From Mesostigma viride (taxonomy: Eukaryota; Streptophyta; Mesostigmatophyceae; Mesostigmatales; Mesostigmataceae), in contig RPFO01001311.1 of NCBI GenBank assembly GCA_009746045.1, positions 1 through 64,000 on the forward strand: DNA of 64,000 nucleotides, given 5' to 3'. The notes beneath the pieces were generated by a model. The model made no database searches. It was given only the letters and a program-made list of their open reading frames with translations, and had not been told where the DNA came from. Below, in pieces: positions 1 to 11,345 of this stretch; the first letter of the stretch is position 1; every line of letters begins with the position of its first letter. Both the position numbers and the translations under genes were made by a program.

Positions 1-2035
1 CCTGTGCCAGCTGGTACGTAAACTGGGCCAAGCTGCCACGGAATGTGGTACCGCCTTGCCGTCCGGCACTTGAAGCCCGCCGGTGCTATAATCCTATCGT
101 CCACGCATGTTTTCCCCTGCCTCAAACCGCACGTTGCATTTAAAATCTGGAGCCCAAAATTCACTGAAAACGTGTGCCAGCCGGTAGAAACTGGGCCAAG
201 CTGCCACGGAATGGTGGTACCGCCTGCCGTCCGGCACTTTGAAGCCCGTCGGTGCTATAATTCCTATCGTCCACGCATGTTTTCCCCTGCCTCAAACCGC
301 ACGTTGCATTTAAATCTGGAGCCCAAAATTCACTGAAAACGTGTGCCAGCCGGTAGCAAACTGGGCCAAGCTGCCACGGAATGGTGGTACCGCCTGCCGT
401 CCGGCACTTTGAAGCCCGTCGGTGCTATAATTCCTATCGTCCACGCATGTTTTCCCCTGCCTCAAACCGCACGTTGCATTTAAATCTGGAGCCCAAAATT
501 CACTGAAACGTGTGCCAGCCGGTAGCAAACTGGGCCAAGCTGCCACGGAATGGTGGTACCGCCTGCCGTCGCACTTTGAAGCCCGCTCGTGCTATAATTC
601 CTATCGTCCACGCATGTTTTCCCCTGCCTCAAACCGCACGTTGCATTTAAAATCTGGAGCCCAAAATTCACTGAAAACGTGTGCCAGCCGGTAGAAACTG
701 GGCCAAGCTGCCACGGAATGGTGGTACCGCCTGCCGTCCGGCACTTTGAAGCCCGTCGGTGCTATAATTCCTATCGTCCACGCATGTTTTCCCCTGCCTC
801 AAACCGCACGTTGCATTTAAATCTGGAGCCCAAAATTCACTGAAAACGTGTGCAGCCGGTAGTAAACTGGGCCAAGCTGCCACGGAATGGTGGTACCGCC
901 TGCCGTCCGGCACTTTGAAGCCCGTCGGTGCTATAATTCCTATCGTCCACGCATGTTTTCCCCTGCCTCAAACCGCACGTTGCATTTAAATCTGGAGCCC
1001 AAAATTCACTGAAAACGTGTGCCAGCCGGTAGCAAACTGGGCCAAGCTGCCACGGAATGGTGGTACGCCTGCCGTCCGGCACTTTGAAGCCCGTCGGTGC
1101 TATAATTCCTATCGTCCACGCATGTTTTCCCCTGCCTCAAACCGCACGTTGCATTTAAATCTGGAGCCAAAATTCACTGAAAACGTGTGCCAGCCGGTAG
1201 TAAACTGGGCCAAGCTGCCACGGAATGGTGGTACCGCCTGCCGTCCGGCACTTTGAAGCCCGTCGGTGCTATAATTCCTATCGTCCACGCATGTTTTCCC
1301 GCCTCCAAACCGCACGTTGCATTTAAATCTGGAGCCCAAAATTCACTGAAAACGTGTGCCAGCCGGTAGAAACTGGGCCAAGCTGCCACGGAATGTGGTA
1401 CCGCCTGCCGTCCGGCACTTTGAAGCCGTCGGTGCTATAATTCCTATCGTCCACGCATGTTTTCCCCTGCCTCAAACCGCACGTTGCATTTAAATCTGGA
1501 GCCCAAAATTCACTGAAAACGTGTGCCAGCCGGTAGCAAACTGGGCCAAGCTGCCACGGAATGGTGGTACGCCTGCCGTCGGCACTTTGAAGCCCGCGGT
1601 GCTATAATTCCTATCGTCCACGCATGTTTTCCCCTGCCTCAAACCGCACGTTGCATTTAAATCTGGAGCCCAAAATTCACTGAAAACGTGTGCCAGCCGG
1701 TAGAAACTGGGCCAAGCTGCCACGGAATGGTGGTACCGCCTGCCGTCGGCACTTTGAAGCCCGCCGGTGCTATAATTCCTATCGTCCAGCATGTTTTCCC
1801 CTGCTCCAAACCGCACGTTGCATTTAAATCTGGAGCCCAAAATTCACTGAAAACGTGTGCCAGCCGGTAGTAAACTGGGCCAGGCTGCCACGGAAGTGGT
1901 ACCGCCTGCCGTCCGGCACTTTGAAGCCCGGCCGGTGCAGTATAATATTCCTATTGCGTCCACGCATGTATTCTGACTGGCACTCAGCAAGCCGCCACGA
2001 TTGCAACTTTAAATCTGGATGCCCAAAATCACGGT
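1..2035. repeat. 169-bp tandem satellite, homogeneous part
   Basis: A unit of 167-170 bp (mostly 169) is repeated head to tail. The landmark GTGCCAG falls at about 4, 174, 343, 512, 681, 1019, 1187, 1356, 1523, 1690 and 1857, with a GTGCAG variant at 850. Copies differ by few substitutions and single-base indels. The array runs off the left edge, so its true length is unknown. The short ORFs in both strands recur with the same period and are by-products of the repeat, not genes. The near-nucleosomal period resembles centromeric or heterochromatic satellites in general; no function can be assigned from sequence alone. Confidence 0.95.
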
Positions 2036-2460
2036 GTGAAAACGCTGTAGTCCTAGTCCGGTACGCAAAAGATAGGAGAACTCAGCAAGCTGCGCACCAG
2101 AATGGTTGGGTACCGCCTGCCGTTCCGGCTTGAACCCCCGATGCTATTAATATTCTGATCGTACATGCGGCATGTTCTTGCTTCACATACCCCTTGCATT
2201 GAACTCTACCCAATCGTCAACTGAAAACGGCTCGTCAGTGTATAATATCATGGGCCAAGCTGCGCACGGATCTGTTGGTACCAGTCGTCCGCACTTTGGA
2301 AGCCCGAAAAGGTATTATGAATCTATGCGCCCATCGTCATGTTTCCCCTCTCAACACGCGCATTGATATCTAGCCCAATTCTGAACTGTGCAGCCGAGTA
2401 AACTTGCCAGCTGCCACGAATGGGACGCCTGCCTCCAAGCATATGAGCCGTCTATACCCC
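2036..2460. repeat. Degenerate edge copies of the 169-bp satellite
   Basis: At least two more copies are recognisable (landmarks near 2034, 2212 and 2388) but heavily altered, with many one- to few-base insertions that stretch the period to about 177. Similarity fades to nothing by about 2460. This is the usual picture at an array edge where unequal exchange no longer homogenises copies. Confidence 0.8.
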
Positions 2461-2689
2461 ATGACACAGCCTCACTTGCACTGCAAATGGAAAGGTGATA
2501 ATACATGCCATCACACACAGCCTTTGAAGCTAAAACATGTGATTACACTAGAAGTATATACATGTCCGAGGGAACCATGCCGAGCTGAGCCTATTCAAGG
2601 TGCGTGACCCCCACGCTGGCACATGTCACCTGGCATCCCACGGTAATGCTCACCATGATTAGTATGCATTGGCATATCCCATGTCTCCA

Positions 2690-3377
2690 TCTCTTGCACT
2701 TTGTGCGCACCAAGCCACCCATGCAGTCGCCCACCCATGCAGCCACCTGGCCACCCACCCACACAACTGCTCACACACTCGCGCGCCCGTGCACCACAGA
2801 CAGCCACCTGTCCTCCCACCCAGTGACCCACCCACCAAGCCAGCCGCGCACGTGCTTACCCAACTTATACAACCATGCGTGCACCTAGGCACTCAACCAC
2901 CTACCTACCCACTTGGACATCCACCCACCCACCAAGGCACCTGCGCAACCCACACACCAACTAGGTAATAAGCAGGCATTCCCCCATCCAATGAGCCAAC
3001 CACCCAACCACCCAACCACCCAACCACCTAAACACCCAGCCAGCTGGCCCATATGCACCCGTCCGGCCACTCACAGTTGACCCACCCACGCACCTACCCA
3101 CTCAACCACTCAACTGCCCCCCACCCTTTTATACCCACTGACCCACCCACTGACCCACCCACACATGCATTTTCTCAGCCAGCACCCCGGCACCTACCTC
3201 ACCCCAAACCTGCACAGCCCTTCACCCGCGATAGGTGAGTCGGTCCCAACCACAAACCCATCCACGCATCCATATCTGTGCGGCCACCCGTCCATCCACC
3301 CGTCCCTTCGCCCACCCACCCACATCTATAGTCATGTACACATCCACCAGCCACCAACCACCAATGGCCCACCCCCC

Positions 3378-3434
<57 letters not shown>

Positions 3435-3960
3435 CCAACCAACCACCAACCCACCACCCTCAAAAACGTGCAGTTGTTTCACTCATGCATCCAACAACCC
3501 ACCCACTTCAAAGTCCCCAAAACCTATCATCACCCAGCCACCTGGGCATCTGCCAATAACCGACCGCCCTTGTACTCATCCACCCACCATGACCAGCCAG
3601 CCACCCAGGCACCCACCCTCTCCAACTGCCTGTGCTCCCACCTACGCAGCCAGCCATGTACCAAGGCATCCACCTATCAGCCACCCACCTGCCATTGAAC
3701 CCACCCAGGCCTAGGCATCCCTTGAAGCATCTATAGCCCAAGCCTCCCACCCAAGGCTCTCTGGGCAATCAAGCAACCAAACAACCAATCACCCAGCTAT
3801 ACAACCACCTAACCACCTAACCACTTAAAACAACACAATCACCGAACCACCTAACTTCCCAACACCCAAACCAGCCAGGCATGTGCCCGCCTCGCATGCC
3901 CTCACCATTGCAACACCCCATACACGCCCCGCTCACCTAGCCAGCCACACACCCAGCCAG
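2690..3960. repeat. Degenerate CCAC/CCAT low-complexity tract
   Basis: About 1.3 kb is dominated by imperfect CCACC, CCAAC and CCATC words. It gives long Pro/His/Thr-rich ORFs on the plus strand and Gly/Trp/Val-rich ORFs on the minus strand. No domain or start context supports a gene. Confidence 0.85.
3380..3431. repeat. Poly-C run, 52 nt
   Basis: An uninterrupted run of about 52 C lies inside the CCAC-rich tract. The exact length in the genome is uncertain because such runs are hard to sequence. The minus strand could form G-quadruplexes. Confidence 0.9.
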
Positions 3961-5060
3961 TCTCCTGCTCAACTCACGCATGAAGGCAATATCAGCCATG
4001 CATGGCCTCACCTTGCATCACTTGCATTGCCTGGGTAATTTGCATGAGACAGCTTCCATCTCATTGTCAGCAACTGAAAAGGCTCTTTCTTCACAGTGAT
4101 GAATAAGCAACAACGTTGGAAACGTTCTCTCATCCCTCTTTAAAACAGTCCTTAAATCAGAAAGACAAGGGCAACTCTCTGGACAAGGTGGCAATAACCA
4201 CTGCACCATGCTCTTGAGAAAGCCTTAACAATCCAGCTTTCTACCCTTTTAGAAGCTGCCTTGCGTTAGCAACGATTCTGGGCCCTCTGGCTCGCTCACC
4301 TCGCTTAATCTGCGCTTCTTCATGCATGGCTGCCGGGATATGCGAAGCTTGGGCCGAGGGTGTCGTGGCGAGGTCGTCTGCCCGACTCATCACATCTCGA
4401 AACCGCACAGCCGACTAATAAAAACGATGCCCCCCTTTGCATTTTGTATCTGGCGTCAAAAGAACAATGAACTCGCTTGGAAATCACTGTCGCAAAGAGC
4501 TTCCTACAGGCATTATAAGCAATTTTCGCAGCTTTCACCGCACTTACTGCACATCCGGAAGACCATTAGCGGCCTTAGCGCGGAATCTTGGGCACGTACG
4601 CCATATCTTCTGCTGGCTCATTGCCGCAGGCTGGCAGTATAGTAAGGTCGGGCATAGCCTAAAGAGCTGATTATCTGACGACAAAAATATGCATTGCATG
4701 AAGCAAGAAACAGACGGATTTCGCACCCCCGTATTTATTCACGCCAATGCCGGACAATTAAAAGCGAAACTCAAAAAACGAAAACACTAACGTTTTCGGG
4801 AGTATTATAACGAACAAGCTGAGCTATCGTGCCGGGATTTTTGTTTCCTCCCGTATCCAGGACCTTGAGACACGTACCACCGAGAAATCCGGGTTTCGCG
4901 AAAAACTGGTCCGCTGTGAAAAAAACTTTTTGTCCCGTTCAATGCCCGCGTCGCAATAACAGCGTATATAAGTCCAAAATTATTCCATGGATTAACCGTG
5001 ATGTAAGCTTCGTTTTGACACCTCGGGCGGCTGCAATGACGCAAGTTTCAGAACGCTAGC
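3961..5060. other. No recognisable feature
   Basis: About 1.1 kb of mixed composition. I see no ORF with a recognisable domain, no copy of the 10034-10740 LTR and no clear repeat. It borders the abrupt end of the Ty3-type element, so it should hold that element's target or deletion breakpoint. Confidence 0.5.
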
Positions 5061-7976
5061 TCATGCTCGACCGCCATGGGTGTTTTCGTCGTTTTCGTCA
5101 GTCGTGGCGCGGGAAAAATCTAGATCTCGGACGAATTCCGGACAATAATTTATGTAAAAATTTGGCGGGGCTCGCGGTGTTGTGCTCTGGATAGCTGCAG
5201 TAGCCATGTCCTCCGTTTTGGTGAAGGCCTTGATGACGTCCAGCATGGAAATGTTTAAAGGATTGGGCAACACCAGGTCCTTGTCAGGTCCCAGGGGCTG
5301 CATCTGCATCTCCTCTTCCTGCCCAGGGCTAGCCACCAACTGCTTGGATGAGACAGTAGTTGCTATAGGCCCTTTTGACCTTGCCATCACCTGAGAGGCC
5401 AACACCTTCTTGGACCGGTTTACCAACGCAGGGTCCATGACCCACTTCCTGGGCCTACCTCTGCTGCGCCTAGCAGGGTCTCCCTCACCTGGCTGCACTG
5501 TGGGAGTGGGCACCACACCTCAGGACTTCTCCTAAGACTGTCAGACAGTGACTGGACACCCTCCTGGACGCCTGTCAACTCTGGGACAGAGCCCTGGTCG
5601 ATGAGCATCACGGGACCACCGTTATTCCCTACAGGTGGTGTCAACAGTTGAGAAGCCTTCTGGTTGTTGGCCTGAGCTCTAGTCAAGGCTCCACACTCTA
5701 CCACAGAAATCAGGGCAGCACAGATGTCCAAGTCCTCATGAAAACTTCCCATCAAATCCCTCCTCCTGGACAGGGCGTCAGGCACCACATTCTGCGTACC
5801 AGGAATGTACCTCACAGAGAAAGGTCCAAACCCCCCCAGGAACTCCATCCATCCAGCCATCCTCTTACTCATCCGGGTCTGTTCCAACACATGTACCAAG
5901 GGCCTGTGGTCAGTCATCAGGGTAATAGACTCGTTGCCCTGCCATCCCTGGCGCTGCTGGCCACAGAAAACTGAGCCCCCTTCAGTAGGTGTTCCCACTT
6001 GTGACAGGCCACCACCAATCCCAGCAGCTCCTGCTCATGAACAGGGTAGTTACGTTCTGCAGACGTCATACTCCTGGACATGTATTCCACTGGTTGAGGG
6101 CCCTTGCCATGATCTTGCATTAGTACTGCACCAATAGCACCCTGTGAGGCATCAGACCTAACCTGGTATGGCAAGTCTGGGTTGGGGCCCACCAACAAGG
6201 GAGCAGTGGTAAGCTTCTGCTTCAACACATCAAAAGCTTGCTGGCATGCTGCAGTCCACTCAAAGGGAACATCCTTCTTGAGCAGGGCTAACAGGGGACC
6301 AGAGATGGCCGCCATGTCAGGGATGAACCGTCGGTACCAGCCCACCAGGCCCAGAAAGGATCTGACATCCTGAGCTGACTTCAACACAGGCCACTCCAAA
6401 ACAGCAGAGACCTTGCTGGCCTCAGGAGTCATACCTGCAGCGCTCAGCTGGTAGCCCAGAAACTTCACCTCTTGGCCCCACTCCACCTTGGACCTCTTCA
6501 CCGACAGATGATACTGATGGATCACCTTAAGGACCTCCTCCACGTTCTCCAGATGCTCCCTGAAGGTACGAGAGTGTACCAGAATGTCGTCCAGGTAGAC
6601 GACCACACAAGTCCTGAAGACCACCCTGGTAGTGTCACACAAGTGGGCAATGTCTTGAACCTGGGGTTGCGAAGGTCAGGTGAGATCTGGGGCAGGGCAT
6701 TTCCAGTCAGGTGGCCAAAGATGGCATTGACAAACATCTGCATAGTGGCAGGACTGTTAGAGGCACCCATGGGCATTACTGTCCACTGGAACTGTCCCCA
6801 TGGAGTAGAAAAGGCCGTCTTGGGGATGTCCTCAGTAGCCACCCTGATCTGCCAGAAAGCATGCCTGAGGTCAAACTTGGTAAAGAAGGCAGCTCCTGCA
6901 GTCCTCTCCAGCAACTCATCAATTCTGGGCAGAGGGTACCTGGACTTGACAGTCACCTTGTTCAGTCCCCTCAGGTCAATGCACAACCTCCACCCCCCAT
7001 CATGCTTGGGTACAAGCAAACACCCAGAACTGAAAGGACTGTTAGCTGGGAGGATCAGACCAGCCTCCAACAGGCCAATAAGTATGGTCTTCAGCTCTGC
7101 CATCTCTGCAGGGCCCATCCTGTACATAGGCACAAAAGGAGGACGAGCACCCTCTACCAACTTGATGACATGTGTGATGGGTCCCTCAGGAGGATACTGG
7201 GGCATCTTGTCCTCAAAGATGGCTCCATACCTGTCCAACAAGGCATCATGCTGCTGTTGTTGCTCAGTGGTGACAGTAGAACTGACAGCATTGACAGAAT
7301 GACCACTAGCAGACTCAGGTTCATTAGGCACCAAATGCAGGAAAAAGATGTGTTCCACTGGATAGGTGGCCAAATAAGACAGAGTATGCTTGGCAGACCA
7401 CACATGCTTCAGTAGGGCAGCCCGTTTCTCCTCCAAAGTCGGCTCTTGATCCACCCCTTTCGCACCTGCTTCCCCTCCCTTGCCATCATTGACAGCTGTC
7501 TGTGTGGAACAGCACTCAGTGGCTGTTCTTCTCCCCCCTGGCAACACACAGGTAGCATCCCACACTGTCCCATCCTTGAACTGGACCACCCTGTCAGGCC
7601 AAGAAATAGCAGGATTGGTGTCAGACAACCATGGGATCCCCAAAATCACATCTGCTGCCGTGAGGGGAATGACATCTGCTGTCACTTCCAAAGTCTGGGA
7701 TGAACAAACTTGGAAGATGAGCTGCACGTAGCCAGGTGAGCAGCTTCTCCTGCCATCAGAATACTGCACCATGACAGGTGTGGGGTGGGCCAACACAGGC
7801 AACTTCAACTCCTGCACCAAGGATGCAGCAATATAATTACTGCCAGCACCAGAATCAATCATAAACAAGCAAGCTGGCTGAGCCAAGGGAACTGGCACCG
7901 TTGAGGAGCCTAGCCTGAAACTTGAGTAGGAGGCCTGGTACAGGAGGACCCACAGGGACAGCAGGGTCAGAAGCAC
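5061..7976 (-). pseudogene. Ty3-type pol remnant: protease, RT, RNase H
   Basis: The protease has the active-site motif FMIDSGAGSNYIAASL (about 7860). The RT shows LVPKHDGGWRLCIDLRGLN and PLPRIDELL, then the catalytic YLDD motif (VVVYLDDILVHSR, about 6590) in another frame. The connection domain (FLGYQLSAAG, FLGLVGWYRRFIP) and RNase H (RSDASQGAIGAVL, MTDHRPLVHVLE, NVVPDALSRR) follow. Reading-frame shifts are visible near 6650, 5960 and 5517. After RNase H comes an AT-hook-like segment (RSRGRPRKW) and then a stop, with no integrase. About 25 extra residues lie between the RT segment ending FGHL and the YLDD strand, as in the other Ty3 element of this window. Confidence 0.88.
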
Positions 7977-8058
7977 CCATGCACAGTGTTCACTGGCCTA
8001 ACGTCAACAGCAGGCAGGTCAGACCTGGCCATGACAGAAGGGTGACCTGGGGACCCAA

Positions 8059-9814
8059 CTAGTTTTTTGACTCAGGTGGGTCCGGGAGTGCTCCACTGCC
8101 TGATGGTGGAAGCTGCTCAGGTGGTTCTGGAGGCTCATCCTCGTCACCCCCATCCTCCTCCTCTGCCAGCAGCTGCATGAGAGCGTTCACCATCCTACGC
8201 TTATCCTGTCTGCTGAAGGGCCGAGCGCGGGACTGGAACCTCCCAGAGGGCTGGAAGTTGGGCTGGAATCCTGGTTGCATCCGGTGATCGCCAGCAGGAA
8301 CGCCAGGAGGTAGGCTGGGTGGCCTGGGAGATGGCAGGGCACCAAAAGGTCCCCTCGTGGCAGGGGGAAACTGGTCCCGTCTGGGCAGTCCCGTGCAAAG
8401 TGACCTGGCTGGTTGCAAATAAAACAGTTACCCTTGGTGTGATCCAGGGCATTTAGCTCCCCCAGGAGGTCATCCAGATGGTTCAGAGACTTCTTGATGG
8501 GTGGCACTGGCGTGGCCACAAGCTCCCACTTGACAGAAAATGCAGGCACACGGCAGAGGGTTAGCACATAAGACAACACCTTGTCCCATTGCCAATCCAC
8601 GTAGTCGAACTGGGAGAAGTGCTTGTCCACATCCAGTCGCACGTGTGGAGCCATGCCATGCAGTAGTCTGTGAAGCGCCTCTGCGTCAGAGCATTGGGGA
8701 ATCTTGGCTCTAAGGTTGGTGAATTGCTCCACGAACTGTGGCAGCGTCAAACCAGCCTGCGTGCAGTTAGCCAGTGCGTCCCAATCCATGCGAAGCTGAT
8801 CCTGGGGTAACAGAAACCGGCGAAAGCCCAGCAAGAGAGAGGGGAGGTCGGTACACGCACGTCCAGCCACAGAGCGCAAAAACTCATCAAAGCGGTCGCT
8901 GGCACTGTCGCTTATCCGCTGCCTATAACCATTCTCTTCTGGATGTCCAGCGTGAGACGTTCCTCTGCCTTGGGCCCGTAGTTGGCGAAGTGGATAGCAA
9001 AGACATCCTGAAACTTGGTTGAGAAATGGTCGAAGCTGCGATGGGTAAGGTTGGTCAGCGATAGCTTGTCTACCGAATCCACCTTGGGAAAAGCCGGAAC
9101 AGTACGAGGATACAAAGACGTGAGCTCCATTACTGGGGCGTGTGGCACATCCTGACTCTCCGGCATTGTCGCAGCCACCGAGAGCCGTGGAGGCTCATAC
9201 CCCGGTGCATCTGTCCCTTCAACAACAAAAGGAGCGTCATCCGCATATACCCTTCGTGTACCCAGTGTTGGAGACGGTTGATCCACGAAAACAGACTCTC
9301 CATCGCCCGCCTGCCCTTGCGACTCAAGTTGCTGCACACGCGCAATAGTCCTACCCACACTCTTCTCCAGCGCTTCCGCCACACTTCTAGCTCTCGCAGC
9401 TTCCTCACGTTCATGTTGTAATCGAATTTTCTCCGCTGTCAGCTCGTCAGCCGCTAGCCGAGTGCCGTCTCGCCCCGGCACAGTGTTGTAGCCAAAACGA
9501 ATAGCCGAACCGTATTCGGGTGCTGGCGAACGCGTATCCTCCACGCTGGGGAACCGCGGTCCACCTCTACCAGCGCCACGCAGGGAAGGCTCGCCTGGTT
9601 GCACGCCGATGGGCAAGATGGAGAACTTTGGGCCGACCGACAGCGAATATCTGCGGGAAGTAGACATTAAGGTGGTATCTCCAAATAGTTGACGTCTGGG
9701 AGTAGATGAATAAACCCTTTCATCACCGGTGGTCCGCGGAGCTGCTAAAGATGTGGTTGCATCTTCAACTCTCTTACTTGATAACGGTGGTTGTGTCTCC
9801 GGGTTACTCATCAC
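8059..9814 (-). pseudogene. Ty3-type gag remnant with zinc knuckle
   Basis: The first 300 codons (from 9814) start MMSNPETQPPLSSK and include a helical stretch around TAEKIRLQHEREEAARARS. After a frame shift near 8900 the capsid-like region continues (DWDALANCTQAGLTLPQFV), ending in a CCHC knuckle, CFICNQPGHFARDC, near 8420. A second shift near 8390 leads to a Pro-, Arg- and Glu/Asp-rich tail ending at 8059. Gag packages the element RNA; here it cannot be made as one protein without frame changes. Confidence 0.8.
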
Positions 9815-10020
9815 TCCATGGGTCGCGCATGCCGGACTGGGGAGACGTTAGAAACTTGTGAGCTCAAAGCAGCTCTCAGAGCAAGACTGTCACATAAGGA
9901 TGAGTCACACTCTAAAAACTGTCCGAGCACACAGCATAACGTACCCTCTCTGGGTCGGGCATCAATTCCATTGTTAACCGTGAACTGATACTATCAAGAC
10001 CACCAACACCTAGGTAGAAA

Positions 10021-10033
10021 CCTCCGATACCAA
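10021..10033 (-). other. Primer-binding site (initiator tRNA-Met type)
   Basis: On the minus strand the LTR ends ...GTTACA and is followed at once by TTGGTATCGGAGG. TGGTATCRGAGC is the well-known site for initiator tRNA-Met priming in LTR retrotransposons. Confidence 0.8.
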
Positions 10034-10740
10034 TGTAACGACTAAAAATGTTGTGTTTGCAACAGCCTCAGTATCAATATTGGTGTGAAAAGATCTTTAT
10101 ACCTGGGTTGGAGTCGCGACAGATAACTTCACGTCCAGAGAAGCAATGAAGATGGATCTTCAACAGTTAAGGGATTGAGTCCCCACCCTTGTTAGACACA
10201 ACAGACAAGTTATATCCAAGTCGACTATCTGTTGAAGTTATAGTTGACTTTTGGCAAGGGTTGTTTGCTTGATGAAACAAGGAAATCCTTGAATTACACC
10301 ATAGATTTAGTTCTCACGTACGCACACATGCACGACCACCACAAACAGGATAAAAGTCATCGTGTACGCAGAGTCGGCTCAACCCTAACCCGGAAGGACC
10401 CGAATCAAAAGTGAGGATCACTCAAGATAAGATCCTATCCTCCGAATCCTAAACACAACACAAGGCCAGCACATACTGAATCTCAATGACCTGGAACCAG
10501 ATCCACCAGGTACAATAGTATTAAAGAGAATCTATGACTGACTGAACAAAACCATGCAAAGTACCCTACGTGGATCAGGCCACGACCAATGAGGGTAGAA
10601 CAATAAATTCGACAGATCTCAGCAGGCCCAATATCCATCAGACGTCGAAGCCTCCTAACTTCCCAAATAATTGTCCTCAAGAACTCATAATAAGATCAAC
10701 AGTAGGAAAACTTTGGATGTAACATTTGGTAATTGTTACA
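10034..10740 (-). repeat. LTR of the truncated Ty3-type element (707 bp)
   Basis: The plus-strand ends TGTAAC...GTTACA form perfect 6-bp terminal inverted repeats, and the inner end abuts the primer site. No second copy is present in the window, so a target duplication cannot be tested. The sequence just outside the outer end is GACAC. Confidence 0.8.
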
Positions 10741-11042
10741 GACACCTTACGAGACTCTCTCTGCTCCCGGGGTGTTAAGCTGAACACCGTTAAAGAATGC
10801 TGCAAAGGAGCCATTCTGAAGCATGCAGACGCATCTTAACGCGCTTACCCGGTACGTGTCTGTTGCGCCCTCGCCTCCTAGACGCCGGGGCTGTTCCACA
10901 CCGCGCTCCTCGCCTTCAGTTGTGCCGGCGTGTAGTCCTCGTCGATCGAGGCTGTAGTGACGGTGGTCATGAGCAGGCGACGTGCTCCCAGCAGGAGGCG
11001 TTTATCGTGCATGGAGGCCATGGTGACGACGACCAAGCCCAT
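10741..11042. other. Short spacer between two LTR elements
   Basis: About 300 bp without recognisable coding sequence. Its last five bases, CCCAT (11038-11042), are the left target duplication of the Copia-type element. Confidence 0.7.
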
Positions 11043-11318
11043 AGTTGTACTGTGTAGTTCTACTCAGTACCCTAAATCCTAGTGTGGACGCCGCGCCGTC
11101 AGCATCTTTGCTGCGACGGAATCTTGTGAACGGCATCTAGCGTCGCGCCGAGGAATCTCGGACTATGTTAAGCAAGTCCAATGCACGATGATAAGTTAAT
11201 GAGAAATAAATGCAACGTGACGGCGGACGAGGTAGCCGCCTGCGGGTTCCTCTGCGTAGCACCAAAGCACTTGCCTCTCGACGAAGAGCGTTGGTATCCA
11301 AAACACATTATTGCAACT
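11043..11318 (+). repeat. 5' LTR of Copia-type element
   Basis: Starts AGTTGTACTG and ends TTGCAACT. The gag reading frame is already open inside this LTR: an ATG at 11181 is in frame with gag. LTRs normally carry the promoter and polyadenylation signals; I cannot place either confidently. Confidence 0.95.
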
Positions 11319-11345
11319 TGTACTCAAGAAAGAACATTTTCAAAA

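Larger units (their letters stand above)
5061..10740 (-). mobile_element. Ty3-type LTR retrotransposon, truncated (no integrase, no 3' LTR)
   Basis: Reading on the minus strand the order is LTR (10740-10034), initiator-tRNA-like primer site, gag with a zinc knuckle, aspartic protease, reverse transcriptase and RNase H, then a tail with an AT-hook-like RGRPRK. Nothing resembling the HHCC finger or DDE core of integrase follows, and no second LTR is found to the left. The ORFs are broken by about five frameshifts. I infer a dead element truncated at its 3' end near 5061; the exact left boundary is uncertain. Confidence 0.85.

Noticed and set aside
43-1870. Chain of short overlapping ORFs in both strands
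   Set aside because: They repeat with the 169-bp satellite period and have no domain; artefacts of the tandem repeat.
1-2000. CRISPR-like array
   Set aside because: Whole 169-bp units repeat without unique spacers, and the window is eukaryotic.
3165-3768. Pro/His/Thr-rich and Gly/Trp-rich ORFs
   Set aside because: Products of CCAC and poly-C low complexity; no start context or homology pattern.
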